Under the pieces are notes generated by a model that saw only the letters and a program-made list of their open reading frames with translations, searched no databases and was not told the DNA's origin. A program made the translations under genes and the position numbers. Shown one piece after another: positions 50,397 through 60,302 of a stretch of DNA of 64,000 nt. Source of the stretch: Rhodococcus yunnanensis NBRC 103083 (GTDB lineage: Bacteria > Actinomycetota > Actinomycetes > Mycobacteriales > Mycobacteriaceae); assembly GCF_001895005.1 (NCBI RefSeq), contig NZ_BCXH01000014.1:62001-126000 (forward strand), read 5' to 3'. Numbering within the stretch: position 1 is the stretch's first letter; the number at the start of each line of letters is the position of its first letter.

Positions 50397-51974
50397 ATGG
50401 CAGTCGAATCGTCCGGGTTTCGAGCGAATCACGAAAAGCTCGTCACCGAGCTGGCCGACGCATTGGCGCTCGCGGCCCGCGGAGGCAGCGAGAAGTCACG
50501 CGAGCGCCACATCGCTCGCGGCAAACTCCTCCCTCGTGATCGTGTCGACGAACTGCTCGATCCAGGAAGTCCCTTCCTCGAGATCGCACCGCTCGCCGCC
50601 AACGGAATGTACGACGACGAAAGCCCCGGCGCCGGAATGATCGCCGGCATCGGCCGGGTATCGGGCCGCGAGTGCGTCATCGTCGCGAACGACGCCACCG
50701 TCAAGGGCGGCACCTACTATCCGATGACGGTCAAGAAGCATCTGCGTGCCCAGGAGATCGCGGCACAGAACCTGTTGCCCTGCATCTACCTCGTCGACTC
50801 GGGAGGAGCGTTTCTGCCCCGGCAGGACGAGGTCTTCCCGGACCGCGACCATTTCGGCCGCATCTTCTACAACCAGGCGACGATGAGCGCCAAGGGGATT
50901 CCGCAGATCGCGGCGGTGCTCGGATCCTGCACCGCGGGCGGTGCATACGTACCGGCAATGAGCGACGAGGCCATCATCGTCAAGAATCAGGGAACGATCT
51001 TCCTCGGCGGTCCGCCGCTGGTGAAGGCCGCAACCGGTGAGGTCGTCACGGCAGAGGAACTCGGCGGTGGTGATCTGCACTCGAAGATCTCCGGAGTCAC
51101 CGACTATCTCGCCGACGACGACCGCGACGCGTTGCGCCGTGTACGTCGCATCGTGAAGACCTTCGGGCCGCGGGCGAATAGGCCATGGGACGTCGAACCG
51201 ACCCGTGAGCCGATCGCCGATCAGCACGATCTCTACGACATCGTTCCCACCGATTCCAGGACGCCGTACGACGTCAGGGAAGTGATCACCCGCGTCGTCG
51301 ATGCCGGGGAGTTCGACGAGTTCAAGGCCGAGTACGGCAAGACGCTCGTCACCGGTTTCGCACACATTCATGGCCATCCGGTGGGCATCGTCGCCAACAA
51401 CGGCGTGCTGTTCGCCGAGTCCGCGATGAAGGGCGCGCACTTCATCGAGCTGTGCGACAAGCGCAGCATCCCCTTGGTGTTCCTGCAGAACATCTCCGGC
51501 TTCATGGTCGGGCGAGATTACGAGGCAGGCGGTATCGCCAAGCACGGCGCCAAGATGGTGACAGCCGTCGCGTGTGCGCGGGTTCCCAAGCTGACCGTCG
51601 TCATCGGAGGGTCGTACGGCGCTGGAAACTACTCGATGTGCGGGCGGGCGTACTCGCCGCGATTCCTGTTCATGTGGCCGAACGCGCGCATCTCCGTCAT
51701 GGGCGGCGAACAGGCGGCCTCGGTGCTCGCGACCGTGCGAAGCGAACAGCTCGATGCCGCAGGCAAGCCGTGGTCGGAAGACGACCAGGAGAGCTTCAAG
51801 GCGCCGGTTCGCGAGCAGTACGAGTCGCAGGGCAACCCGTACTATTCGACGGCGCGCATCTGGGACGACGGAATCATCGACCCGGCAGACACCAGAAATG
51901 TTCTCGGACTGGCACTCTCGGCGTGTGCGAACGCGCCGATCGAGCCGGTCTCCTACGGCGTTTTCAGGATGTGA
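50397..51974 (+). CDS. accD1: Methylcrotonyl-CoA carboxylase beta subunit (carboxyltransferase, AccD1-like)
   Basis: 525 aa crotonase-fold carboxyltransferase. [20 protein letters not shown] and [20 protein letters not shown] are strongly MCC-beta-like, and [20 protein letters not shown] with [16 protein letters not shown] ends the C-domain. It transfers CO2 from biotin to 3-methylcrotonyl-CoA in leucine breakdown. It is followed by the alpha subunit, isovaleryl-CoA dehydrogenase, MaoC hydratase and lyase genes, the order known from M. tuberculosis Rv2502c-Rv2498c. Confidence 0.93.
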   Translation: MAVESSGFRANHEKLVTELADALALAARGGSEKSRERHIARGKLLPRDRVDELLDPGSPFLEIAPLAANGMYDDESPGAGMIAGIGRVSGRECVIVANDATVKGGTYYPMTVKKHLRAQEIAAQNLLPCIYLVDSGGAFLPRQDEVFPDRDHFGRIFYNQATMSAKGIPQIAAVLGSCTAGGAYVPAMSDEAIIVKNQGTIFLGGPPLVKAATGEVVTAEELGGGDLHSKISGVTDYLADDDRDALRRVRRIVKTFGPRANRPWDVEPTREPIADQHDLYDIVPTDSRTPYDVREVITRVVDAGEFDEFKAEYGKTLVTGFAHIHGHPVGIVANNGVLFAESAMKGAHFIELCDKRSIPLVFLQNISGFMVGRDYEAGGIAKHGAKMVTAVACARVPKLTVVIGGSYGAGNYSMCGRAYSPRFLFMWPNARISVMGGEQAASVLATVRSEQLDAAGKPWSEDDQESFKAPVREQYESQGNPYYSTARIWDDGIIDPADTRNVLGLALSACANAPIEPVSYGVFRM

Positions 51975-51981
51975 CAGAGCC

Positions 51982-54141
51982 ATGACCGGACAGATCGACA
52001 CAGTACTGATCGCAAACCGCGGCGAAATCGCGGTACGAGTGATACGCACTCTGCGGCGCATGGGAATCCGTTCCGTCGCCGTCTACAGTGACGCCGATGC
52101 GGACGCCCGGCACGTACGGGAAGCCGACACCGCCGTCCGTGTGGGGCCCGCATCGGCGCGGGCGAGTTACCTCGATGTCGACAAGGTCATCGCCGCCGCG
52201 ACAGCAACCGGCGCGCAGGCGATCCACCCCGGTTACGGGTTCCTTTCCGAGAACGCAGATTTCGCCGTAGCATGCAGCGCCGCCGGGATCGCCTTCCTCG
52301 GGCCTTCGGTGAAGGCGATCGAAGTGATGGGCGACAAGATCACGGCCAAGAACGCCGTGTCCGCATTCGGTGTACCCGTCGTCCCTGGAATCGCTCGCCC
52401 CGGTCTGACCGATGCGGAGCTGATCGAAGCGGCCGCCGACATCGGCTACCCGATCCTGGTCAAGCCGTCCGCAGGCGGCGGCGGCAAAGGTATGCGCCTG
52501 GTCGAGAAGCACGCCGATCTGGCGTCGGCACTGACGAGCGCGCGGCGGGAGGCGTCGTCGTCGTTCGGCGATGACACCCTGTTCCTCGAACGATTCGTGT
52601 TGACGCCGCGACACATCGAGGTGCAGATCCTGGCCGACGAACACGGAAACGTCGTACATCTCGGTGAGCGTGAATGCAGTCTGCAGCGACGCCACCAGAA
52701 AGTCATCGAGGAGGCGCCGTCGCCGCTTCTCGACGCGGATGCCAGGGCCCGGATCGGTGAGGCGGCCTGCAATACCGCGCGCAGCGTCGACTACACCGGC
52801 GCAGGCACTGTGGAGTTCATCGTCTCGGCGAACGCGCCCGACGACTTCTTCTTCATGGAGATGAACACTCGACTGCAGGTGGAGCATCCGGTCACCGAGA
52901 TGGTCACCGGCCTCGACCTCGTCGAATGGCAGATCAGGGTGGCGGCGGGGGAGAAGCTCGGGTTCAGCCAGGACGAGATCACGTTGACGGGCCACGCCAT
53001 CGAGGCGCGCGTGTACGCCGAGGACCCTGGCCGCGGGTTCCTCCCCACCGGTGGTGACGTCGTCGGACTGCGGGAACCGGTCGGTGACGGCGTCCGCACC
53101 GACTCCGGCCTTTCGGTCGGAACCGTTGTCGGAAGCGATTACGACCCGATGCTGTCCAAGGTGATCGCATGGGGCGAGGATCGACCTGCAGCGCTCCGCA
53201 CGCTCGACCGCGCCCTGGCAGGTACGGCGGTGCAGGGTGTCGTCACCAACATCGAGTTCGCGCGATTCCTGTTGGCGGACAACGATGTCGTGGCCGGCAG
53301 GCTCGATACCGGCCTGCTCGATCGACGCGCCCCGGATTTCGTGGCATCCACGGCCCCGGACGAGGCGCTCGTCGCCGTCGCGGCTCAGCTCTGGCTCGCC
53401 GGATGGCCCGGGCCTGAGGGGTCTGGAACGCGGGGGTCTGGAACGCGGGGGTCTGAAGTGCTGGGATCTGGAACGCGGGGGTCTGGAACGCTGGGATCTG
53501 GAGCGCTGGGATCTGGAACGCGGGGGTCGGAAATGCTGGGGGCCGATCCGTGGGACGTGCCGACGGGCTGGCGTGTCGGTGTCGATGCGCCCACCGTCGT
53601 GCGTCTGAGCAGCGGAGACCGGACTGTGCACGTGGCAATCACCGGACGCCCCCGGGCGGCCGTGGTATCGGTCGATGGCGGTGAATCACGCACGCTGACA
53701 GCATCTCTCGCTGGATCGGACGTCACTGTCGTCATCGACGATATACGCACGAGTTGGGCGTTCGCACACAGCAGAGACACCGCGCACAACACGAGCGGCA
53801 CTGCGCTCGGCAGCACCGTCTGGATTTCCGGGACGGACGGAACCTGGCCCGTCAGGAAAGTCCGGGAGGCCAGTGTGCGAGAGGGTGACGCGCAGTCCGG
53901 TGATGCGGAGATCACGAGTCCGATGCCGGGATCGGTCATTGCGGTCGGCGTTGCCGACGGGGCCGAGGTGCACACCGGGGATACCCTCGTCGTCGTCGAG
54001 GCGATGAAGATGGAACACGCTCTGACCGCGCCCACCGACGGCACGGTCGAACTCCTCGTCGCGGTGGGAGATCAGGTGCGAGTGGATCAGCTGTTGGCGC
54101 GAGTGTCACGTCGGAACGAGTCGGAGGAGAACCAAGCATGA
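51982..54141 (+). CDS. accA1: Methylcrotonyl-CoA carboxylase alpha subunit (biotin carboxylase + BCCP, AccA1-like)
   Basis: 719 aa from ATG 51982, 7 bp after the accD1 stop. Biotin carboxylase domain 1-450 ([72 protein letters not shown]) and a C-terminal biotinyl domain with EAMKMEH. Between them, residues 480-519 are eight five-residue units (GSGTR and variants) coded by a 15-bp DNA repeat. The insertion lies in the linker and should leave both domains functional. Works with the beta subunit in leucine catabolism. Confidence 0.94.
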   Translation: MTGQIDTVLIANRGEIAVRVIRTLRRMGIRSVAVYSDADADARHVREADTAVRVGPASARASYLDVDKVIAAATATGAQAIHPGYGFLSENADFAVACSAAGIAFLGPSVKAIEVMGDKITAKNAVSAFGVPVVPGIARPGLTDAELIEAAADIGYPILVKPSAGGGGKGMRLVEKHADLASALTSARREASSSFGDDTLFLERFVLTPRHIEVQILADEHGNVVHLGERECSLQRRHQKVIEEAPSPLLDADARARIGEAACNTARSVDYTGAGTVEFIVSANAPDDFFFMEMNTRLQVEHPVTEMVTGLDLVEWQIRVAAGEKLGFSQDEITLTGHAIEARVYAEDPGRGFLPTGGDVVGLREPVGDGVRTDSGLSVGTVVGSDYDPMLSKVIAWGEDRPAALRTLDRALAGTAVQGVVTNIEFARFLLADNDVVAGRLDTGLLDRRAPDFVASTAPDEALVAVAAQLWLAGWPGPEGSGTRGSGTRGSEVLGSGTRGSGTLGSGALGSGTRGSEMLGADPWDVPTGWRVGVDAPTVVRLSSGDRTVHVAITGRPRAAVVSVDGGESRTLTASLAGSDVTVVIDDIRTSWAFAHSRDTAHNTSGTALGSTVWISGTDGTWPVRKVREASVREGDAQSGDAEITSPMPGSVIAVGVADGAEVHTGDTLVVVEAMKMEHALTAPTDGTVELLVAVGDQVRVDQLLARVSRRNESEENQA
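53419..53538. repeat. 15-bp tandem repeat, eight in-frame copies, in the accA1-like gene
   Basis: Units of GGGTCTGGAACGCGG type; they code [25 protein letters not shown] and extend the linker before the BCCP domain by 40 residues. Confidence 0.93.
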
Positions 54142-55304
54142 CCGAATACCTGTCCACCGGAACACTTCCGGACGAGTACGAGCAGTTGAAGAAGAGCGTC
54201 GCGGACTTCGCGCGCACCGTCGTCGCACCGGTGTCGGCGAAACACGATGCCGAGCACTCGTTTCCGTACGAGGTCGTCTCCGGGATGGCCGACATGGGAC
54301 TGTTCGGCCTGCCGTTCCCCGAGGAGTACGGCGGCATGGGCGGAGACTACTTCGCGCTGTGTCTGGCACTCGAAGAACTCGGCAAGGTCGACCAGAGCGT
54401 CGCGATCACGCTGGAGGCGGGCGTCTCGCTCGGCGCGATGCCGGTGTTCCGCTTCGGTACCGAGGAGCAGAAGCAGGAGTGGCTGCCGCGGCTCGCGAGC
54501 GGTGCCAATCTCGCTGCGTTCGGTCTGACCGAGCCCGGCGCCGGTAGCGATGCGGGTGGAACGAAGACGACGGCCAAGCGCGACGGCGACGACTGGATCA
54601 TCAACGGCAGCAAGCAGTTCATCACCAACTCGGGGACCTCCATCACGGCCCTGGTGACGGTGACCGCGGTGACCGGCGTGGACGAGGCGACCGGCAAGAA
54701 GCAGATCTCGTCGATTCTGGTTCCGACCGATACTCCCGGATTCGTCGCCGAGCCGGCATACGACAAGGTCGGTTGGAACGCGTCGGACACACATCCGTTG
54801 AGCTTCACCGACGTACGGGTGCCGCAGGAGAATCTCCTCGGCGCCGAGGGGCGCGGATATTCGAACTTCCTGCACATCCTCGACGAGGGTCGCATAGCGA
54901 TCGCGGCGCTGTCGGTCGGTGTCGCCCAAGGATGCGTCGACGAAAGCATCAAGTACGCCAAGGATCGTGAGGCGTTCGGTTCACCGATCAGCCGTAATCA
55001 GGCGATCTCCTTCAAGATCGCGCGGATGGAGGCCCGTGCTCACGCCGCGCGGACCGCGTATTACGACGCAGCCGCACTGATGTTGGCAGGCAAGAACTTC
55101 AAGAAGGAAGCGTCGATCGCCAAGCTGGTCGCCTCGGAAGCCGCGATGGACAACGCACGTGATGCGACGCAGATCCACGGTGGTTACGGCTTCATGAACG
55201 AGTACACCGTCGCACGGCACTACCGGGACAGCAAGATCCTCGAGATCGGTGAAGGCACCACGGAGGTTCAGCTCATGCTCATCGGACGGAGTCTGGGACT
55301 GTGA
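54138..55304 (+). CDS. fadE19: Isovaleryl-CoA dehydrogenase-type acyl-CoA dehydrogenase (FadE19-like)
   Basis: 388 aa, ATGA overlap with accA1. FAD/substrate segments [19 protein letters not shown] and [16 protein letters not shown], and C-terminal [20 protein letters not shown] with [13 protein letters not shown]. By position and similarity to M. tuberculosis FadE19 it oxidises isovaleryl-CoA or another short branched acyl-CoA to the enoyl-CoA used by the carboxylase. Confidence 0.93.
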   Translation: MTEYLSTGTLPDEYEQLKKSVADFARTVVAPVSAKHDAEHSFPYEVVSGMADMGLFGLPFPEEYGGMGGDYFALCLALEELGKVDQSVAITLEAGVSLGAMPVFRFGTEEQKQEWLPRLASGANLAAFGLTEPGAGSDAGGTKTTAKRDGDDWIINGSKQFITNSGTSITALVTVTAVTGVDEATGKKQISSILVPTDTPGFVAEPAYDKVGWNASDTHPLSFTDVRVPQENLLGAEGRGYSNFLHILDEGRIAIAALSVGVAQGCVDESIKYAKDREAFGSPISRNQAISFKIARMEARAHAARTAYYDAAALMLAGKNFKKEASIAKLVASEAAMDNARDATQIHGGYGFMNEYTVARHYRDSKILEIGEGTTEVQLMLIGRSLGL

Positions 55305-55780
55305 CACGTATTCGGCAGCGCGGGTTGTGGTTCGAGGAGATGGAAGTCGGTGTGGTCTACGAGCATCGTCCCGGGCGGACGGTCACCGAGGCAGACAACA
55401 CGCTCTTCACCACGCAGACCATGAACACTCAGGCGTTGCACCTCGACGCGGCCTACAGCGCCGGCACGGCGTTCGGTGAGCGGCTGGTCAATTCGATGTT
55501 CACCCTGTCGACGGTCGTCGGACTGTCGGTGGCACAGCTGACCCAGGGCACGATCGTTGCCAATCTGGGCTTCTCGGAAGTGAAGTTTCCGAAGCCGCTG
55601 TTCCACGGCGACACCCTGTACGCCGAGACGACGATCGTGGACAAGAGAGAATCGAAAAGCCGTCCAGGAGAGGGAGTCGTGACCTTCGAGCACACGGGGC
55701 GTAACCAACACGGCGACGTCGTGGCCGTTGCGGTTCGCAAGACACTCGTGCAGATGCGACCGACCGAGGTCGAGCACTGA
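55301..55780 (+). CDS. MaoC-like (R)-specific enoyl-CoA hydratase (Rv2499c-like)
   Basis: 159 aa single hot-dog domain. Starts GTG 55301 with a 4-bp overlap with fadE19. WFEEMEVGVVYEHRPGRTVTEADN and the hydratase motif AAYSAGTAFGERLVNSM are visible. In the homologous mycobacterial operon this gene supplies the itaconyl-CoA/methylglutaconyl-CoA hydratase, which gives (R)-configured products for the CitE-like lyase encoded next, in place of the usual crotonase-fold hydratase. Confidence 0.9.
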   Translation: MTRIRQRGLWFEEMEVGVVYEHRPGRTVTEADNTLFTTQTMNTQALHLDAAYSAGTAFGERLVNSMFTLSTVVGLSVAQLTQGTIVANLGFSEVKFPKPLFHGDTLYAETTIVDKRESKSRPGEGVVTFEHTGRNQHGDVVAVAVRKTLVQMRPTEVEH

Positions 55781-56604
55781 TGGCATGGATTCCGCCGGGG
55801 CCTGCGTGGTTGTTCTGCCCGGCCGACCGGCCGGAGCGATACGCCAAGGCCGCAGAGACCGCCGATGTTGCCATCATCGATCTGGAGGATGCAGTTGCCG
55901 CGGCGGGCAAACCGGCGGCGCGCGAATCGCTGGTGGCGTCGGCGTTGGACATCGACCGCACCGTCGTCAGAGTGAACGCGCACGGGACCGAGGACTTCGC
56001 TCTCGATCTGCAGGCCCTGTCGAAGACCGGGTACCGGCGGGTGATGCTCGCGAAGACCGAAAGTGCTTCCCAGCTGAACGATCTCGCGGACTACGACGTC
56101 GTCGTGTTGATCGAATCGCCGCTCGGTGCCGTAGACGTGCAGCAGATAGTGCGTGCTCCGAACGTCGTGGGCACGATGTGGGGCGCCGAGGACCTGGTCG
56201 CCGCACTGGGTGGGAACTCGAGCCGCTTCGCCGATGGGAGGTATCGAGATGTCGCCGCCCATGTTCGAACCTCGACCCTGTTGGCGGCCAAGGCCAGGGG
56301 ACTGTTCGCGCTGGATTCGGTGGTTCTCGACATCGGTGACCTCGACACGCTGCGCGCCGAGGCCGACGACGCCGTCGCAGTCGGGTTCGACGGCAAGGTG
56401 GCGATCCACCCGAGCCAGGTGCAGGTGATTCGCGATGCCTTCGCTCCGACGGCCGACGAGATCAACTGGGCTACAGGGGTTCTCGATGTCGCGGCGTCGG
56501 GAAAGGGAGTCTTCACCTTCGAAGGAAAGATGGTCGACGCTCCGGTGTTACGTCAAGCGGAACGGATAATGCAGCGCGCAGCAACGAGGCACCTGGGGCC
56601 CTGA
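55780..56604 (+). CDS. CitE-like beta-hydroxyacyl-CoA lyase (Rv2498c-like)
   Basis: 274 aa; ATG overlaps the MaoC stop by one base (TGATG). HpcH/HpaI aldolase fold: LFCPADRPERYAKAAETADV, IDLEDAV (metal Asp/Glu), IESPLGAVDV, WGAEDLVAALGG and KVAIHPSQVQVI. M. tuberculosis Rv2498c cleaves (R)-HMG-CoA and (S)-citramalyl-CoA, linking leucine catabolism with itaconate breakdown; the same role is expected here. Last gene of the operon. Confidence 0.92.
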   Translation: MAWIPPGPAWLFCPADRPERYAKAAETADVAIIDLEDAVAAAGKPAARESLVASALDIDRTVVRVNAHGTEDFALDLQALSKTGYRRVMLAKTESASQLNDLADYDVVVLIESPLGAVDVQQIVRAPNVVGTMWGAEDLVAALGGNSSRFADGRYRDVAAHVRTSTLLAAKARGLFALDSVVLDIGDLDTLRAEADDAVAVGFDGKVAIHPSQVQVIRDAFAPTADEINWATGVLDVAASGKGVFTFEGKMVDAPVLRQAERIMQRAATRHLGP

Positions 56605-56652
56605 AACCCTGTGACGCTGGCTCTCCTACGCTTAGCAATGAAACCTCGGCGA

Positions 56653-59046
56653 TCAGAAGGGCGCTCGGTAGTTGTGCCGGTGCCGAGCCGCGATGACTGC
56701 GCGATGCTCGAAGAACTTTCGGCGGATGAACGCTGCGTCTTCACGGTCCTGGGGATCGGTCATGCGTGCGATGTCACCGAGTGTGGGGACGCGCATGGTC
56801 CCGTCGGCAACAGGATTGGCGATGTTCGCGATTCGATTCCAGTTCCCATCGCTTTCACCGATGTTGATTTCCCACCAGGTCGGTTCGTACAGTGCGTCGG
56901 AAGGTCGCCGCTCCAGGCCCTGTTTGTCCGGTTGCGGCTTCTCCTCGTACCCGTCGAGGTCGACGATGTAATGTCCGGCTGTCCACGGCACATAGGGACT
57001 CTTGCCGCCGGCTCGTGTGTGGCGGAACTTCTCCGGAATCATCACGGTCCCGTACGTCGACGGTGTGATTCGGTGAATGCCTGACGTGGATACCCAGTAG
57101 ATCGAATCGCCGTGAAGTTTGGCGGCCTTCCACAGCTTCGATGTCTTGGCTTGGTGATGAAACTTGCAGAGCGGTTGCAGATTCGACAGGATCGTCCATC
57201 CACCTGCTTGGGGATTGTTGTGGTCGAACGGAACGATGTGGTCGATCTCGCATCGTGCTGCAGGCACACTGCACCCAGGGAAAGTGCACGCGCAATGAGT
57301 TGCACGGGTGAGAGCTACCAATTCGGCAGTCGGGCGGTAGGTCAAGGCTCCGGGTGGCGGCGTGGTGTATCCGCCATGACCGTCCGGATAGACCCCTTGG
57401 GTCAACGAGGGATCGGCCGCAGCGGAGGCAAGGAAGCTCGCGATGGCAGCCGACAGCGCAGACTCCTCCCCCCGCGAGGAGACACGAGTGGATCCTCCCG
57501 CCGGTCCGTCGGTCGGTGCTGGATGTAACGGTGCTGGACTTAACGGTGCTGGATGTAACGGTGCTGGGGGTAAAGGCGCTGCCGGCCGTATGCGACCCCG
57601 GTGGAGGAACTTTCGGGCGCGTGGACGTCCCAGCAGACCGATTCTCGGTGGATCGGTGTCGGGTGGATCGGTGTCGGGTGGTTCTGTGCTTCCGCCCGGA
57701 CCGGCGCCGGTACTACTGGCTCCGGGGTCGTCGTTGTCAGGACCCCCGTCGTCAGGCCGCCCGTTGTCGGGGCCGCCGTTATCAGGGTCGCTGTCTGGAC
57801 CCCCGTTGTCAGGACCGTTGCTGTCAGGGAGATCTTCTTCGTCGGGCAGGTCGGACGAATCCAGGTCATCGTTGGGGCCGGAATCGGAGGGCACGTTCAT
57901 GTTGCCTGTGCTCTCGGGACCGCCATCATCAGCCTGCGTGCTGTGCGGTGCGTTCTCGCTGTCCTGCTTGTTCGCAGTGGTCGCAGTGGTTTTCGATCGA
58001 CCATCCGATGACGCTGCTGTCGATGAGGTGGCGTCATCGGCGTCATCCTCGCCGGCATCGTCGGTGCCGAGTCGAGCGCGCGCGGCGTCGAGCGTGTCGG
58101 TGAGCATGATCTGCCACTGCGCATCTGCTGCGATGTGGCGAGCTATCGTAGGATCCAAGACGGTGCCGTCGGAGAGGGTCGCGGGCTCGTTCGTCAGACC
58201 CAGCAATGTCTCGACATCCATCAGAATCTGGATCAGCGGCTTTCTACGGTCGGGTAGCTCGTTGGCAATTCCCGTGACGGGGCACTCGTCGAGTCCACAT
58301 CTGCAGGCGACGTACTCTTCGCGATGCACGAGCGCCAGGAGTGCAAAGCCACGGAGCTGTTTCTTGGTGCGTGGATCCTTGGCGCACACGGTCCCCGTCA
58401 ACTCGTCGAGAACCGCATTGCATTCTGCGCCTTCGAGGCTCGACATCTTGGCTATCAGAGTGGCGGTCCCGGCATCACCGCGCCTGACATCGGCGCACCG
58501 CTCTTCCGATTCCGCAGCCTTTTGGGCGGCCGAGGCTTCCTCGTGATCGTAGGCGAACCAGGCCTTCCAGATATTTTCTCGCAGGCTGCGGGTATTCAAA
58601 CGTAGTGCGGCAGCCAGTATATCGGCTTCCAGATCGGAAACTGTCTTGTCGCTGGCCTTTTCCAACGTGAGGGCGATTGCACGTGTCCGCGGATAGTCGA
58701 TGTCGCCGGCTGTGAAGGCAGAGTCGATCGAGGGAAGCCGCCACGCAAGCTGGGCTCCCACGGTGACCATGTCACGCGTCACCGTCCGAGACAGTGAAAG
58801 TGATACGGCAGCTTCGCATTCGACAGCCCGCCGCGCGAAACCCAGATCCGGTTCGCCGACGCCGAGTTCATGAATGTCTTGCTCGGTGCCGAACCGGAGC
58901 TCCGTCAAATCATGGACAGCGTGGACGACTGCAGCGGCGGACTTGTTCTCGGCACGTCGGGTGGCCGACAGAACTGCCAACGAGTCCGCCGCGGCTGCAT
59001 CTGCAGCCCGGCGAATCTCTTCTGTCGTGCCCCCCGGCATCCCCAT
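56653..59046 (-). CDS. DUF222/HNH endonuclease protein (13E12 repeat family) with repeat-expanded linker
   Basis: 797 aa from ATG 59046 (ATG 59040 also possible), about twice the usual size. DUF222 (1-300) is followed by an acidic/proline-rich linker (about 350-560) built from several DNA repeats: NGPDNGGPDSDPDNGG, PPDTDPPDTDPP and PAPLHPAPLSPAPLHPAP. The HNH domain follows: CTFPGCSVPAARCEIDHIVP, NLQPLCKFHHQAKTSK. The family is multicopy in mycobacteria and rhodococci and linked to a REP13E12-type mobile element; its function is not settled. No inverted terminal repeats or target duplications were recognised around it. Confidence 0.9.
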   Translation of the reverse strand: MGMPGGTTEEIRRAADAAAADSLAVLSATRRAENKSAAAVVHAVHDLTELRFGTEQDIHELGVGEPDLGFARRAVECEAAVSLSLSRTVTRDMVTVGAQLAWRLPSIDSAFTAGDIDYPRTRAIALTLEKASDKTVSDLEADILAAALRLNTRSLRENIWKAWFAYDHEEASAAQKAAESEERCADVRRGDAGTATLIAKMSSLEGAECNAVLDELTGTVCAKDPRTKKQLRGFALLALVHREEYVACRCGLDECPVTGIANELPDRRKPLIQILMDVETLLGLTNEPATLSDGTVLDPTIARHIAADAQWQIMLTDTLDAARARLGTDDAGEDDADDATSSTAASSDGRSKTTATTANKQDSENAPHSTQADDGGPESTGNMNVPSDSGPNDDLDSSDLPDEEDLPDSNGPDNGGPDSDPDNGGPDNGRPDDGGPDNDDPGASSTGAGPGGSTEPPDTDPPDTDPPRIGLLGRPRARKFLHRGRIRPAAPLPPAPLHPAPLSPAPLHPAPTDGPAGGSTRVSSRGEESALSAAIASFLASAAADPSLTQGVYPDGHGGYTTPPPGALTYRPTAELVALTRATHCACTFPGCSVPAARCEIDHIVPFDHNNPQAGGWTILSNLQPLCKFHHQAKTSKLWKAAKLHGDSIYWVSTSGIHRITPSTYGTVMIPEKFRHTRAGGKSPYVPWTAGHYIVDLDGYEEKPQPDKQGLERRPSDALYEPTWWEINIGESDGNWNRIANIANPVADGTMRVPTLGDIARMTDPQDREDAAFIRRKFFEHRAVIAARHRHNYRAPF
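57515..57574. repeat. 15-bp repeat, four copies, in the HNH gene linker
   Basis: GGTGCTGGATGTAAC-type units 57515-57529, 57530-57544, 57545-57559, 57560-57574; they code APLHP/APLSP units. Further repeats (GGATCGGTGTCGGGT at about 57645-57685 and the acidic stretch at 57720-57850) continue the pattern. Confidence 0.88.
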
Positions 59047-59136
59047 GGGCACAAGTGTAATCGAACAACAGTTCGAACACAAGGGCCGTTTTACGCGAGC
59101 TCGGCCGAGTATTCAACGGCGAGAACGGGGCTCGAT

Positions 59137-59170
59137 CTTCATGGGAGGGCCGCCTTCATGGGAGGGCCGC
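59137..59170. repeat. 17-bp duplication spanning a hydrolase stop codon
   Basis: CTTCATGGGAGGGCCGC occurs at 59137-59153 and again at 59154-59170. The TGA stop (59156-59158, minus strand) is in the second copy and the first copy lies beyond it. Confidence 0.9.
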
Positions 59171-60133
59171 GTGCAGCTGCGACCGCAGGAACGAACATGC
59201 CTGTTCCAAGGCAGCCCCGGTCTGTGCGGTATGGCGCAGAGCGGTGAGGCTGACGAAATCGTGTACCGTCCCCAGGTAGCGGACCGCGGTGACCGACACT
59301 CCTGCTTCCCGGAGTCTGTTTGCGTACAAACGGGTTTCGTCGCGAACCGGATCGGCGTCGGCCGAGACGATCAACGTGGGTGGCAGTGCCGCGAGCGTGA
59401 CACGTGAAGCGTAGATCGGAGACACGGTCGGCTCGCAGCCGGTGGCGGCGACGTCGGTGTAGCAGTCCCACGACCACCCGAGGTCGTCGGATTCGAGCAC
59501 ACTGTTGTTGGTATGGATGCTCTCGTGGGACGCGCTCGACCTCATCGCATCGGTCAGCGGATAGAACAACACCTGCGCGCCGAGCAGTTCCGGACAGCAC
59601 TGCGCGACGACGGTGGCCAGCGTCGCGCCCGCGCAGTCGCCGGCGATCCCGAGTCGGGAGGCGTCGATGTTCCACTCGCGTGCCGAGTTGTACATCGACC
59701 GTAGTAGCGCGATGCATTCTTCGAGCGCCACCGGATACCGAGCTTCGGGAGCGCGCGAGTACTCGGGCACGAACAGGGCGACTCCGGCGTCACGTGCAAT
59801 CGTCTGGGTCAGCCGCGAGTGCGTGTCACCGTCGCCGAACACCCACCGACCGCCGTGGACGTACATCACAGCTGGGATCTCTGTCACGTCGTGCGTCGGC
59901 CGGAACACGCGAAAGCCGAGGAGCCCACTCGGGCCGAGCGCGAGCGTGTGAAACGACTCGACGACGCCGTCGACTGCGGTGGTCGCGCCTTGCATCTCGT
60001 CGAGCGCGATGCGGCCGTCCACTGGTCCGAGCTGGTGCAGACGCGGAGGTACCGACATAGCGGACAGTAGCTGCGAGGTCGCAGCATCCACGCCGCTCGG
60101 CCGCTCGGCGGAGTGCTCGGATCGATAGGACAC
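59156..60133 (-). CDS. HSL-family alpha/beta hydrolase with Cys at the nucleophile position
   Basis: 325 aa from GTG 60133, chosen for GGAGGGAG just upstream; ATG 60058 would be shorter. HSL features: MYVHGGRWVFGDGDTHSR (oxyanion HGG), acid in SADADPVRDE and His in YLGTVHDFVS. The nucleophile elbow, normally GDSAGG, reads GDCAGA: the Ser is Cys (codon TGC). It may act as a Cys hydrolase like dienelactone hydrolase, or have low or no esterase activity. It is divergent from the LuxR/AAA regulator at 60303 and related to the normal Ser enzyme at 63073-63951. Confidence 0.88.
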   Translation of the reverse strand: MSYRSEHSAERPSGVDAATSQLLSAMSVPPRLHQLGPVDGRIALDEMQGATTAVDGVVESFHTLALGPSGLLGFRVFRPTHDVTEIPAVMYVHGGRWVFGDGDTHSRLTQTIARDAGVALFVPEYSRAPEARYPVALEECIALLRSMYNSAREWNIDASRLGIAGDCAGATLATVVAQCCPELLGAQVLFYPLTDAMRSSASHESIHTNNSVLESDDLGWSWDCYTDVAATGCEPTVSPIYASRVTLAALPPTLIVSADADPVRDETRLYANRLREAGVSVTAVRYLGTVHDFVSLTALRHTAQTGAALEQACSFLRSQLHAALP

Positions 60134-60220
60134 AGCACTCCCTCCATCGAACGTCACCCGAGAATAAACGGACAGTACGGGCAGTGTCGATCGAGCCGCC
60201 GCCACGTCGAACCGACGAGC

Positions 60221-60279
60221 GCGTCCTTCGGCGTCACAAGTGCGTCCTTCGGTGTCACAATGGACACAGAGTCCATTGT
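60221..60279. promoter_or_regulatory. 21-bp-spaced direct repeat and palindrome before the LuxR/AAA gene
   Basis: GCGTCCTTCGG(C/T)GTCACAA occurs at 60221-60239 and 60242-60260. ACAATGGAC-N5-GTCCATTGT (60257-60279) is a perfect 9-bp inverted repeat 24 bp before the ATG at 60303. Probable regulatory site for the regulator/hydrolase pair. Confidence 0.7.
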
Positions 60280-60302
60280 TGCTACAACCAAGGCGGTGTT
60301 CG

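Noticed and set aside
51754-51981. 76-residue N-terminal extension of the accA1-like frame
   Set aside because: It overlaps accD1 coding sequence and is Arg-rich, unlike biotin carboxylase; the conserved start region begins at 51982.
56653-59046. HNH gene as part of an insertion sequence or homing element
   Set aside because: No terminal inverted repeats, target duplications or transposase were seen; only family history suggests mobility.
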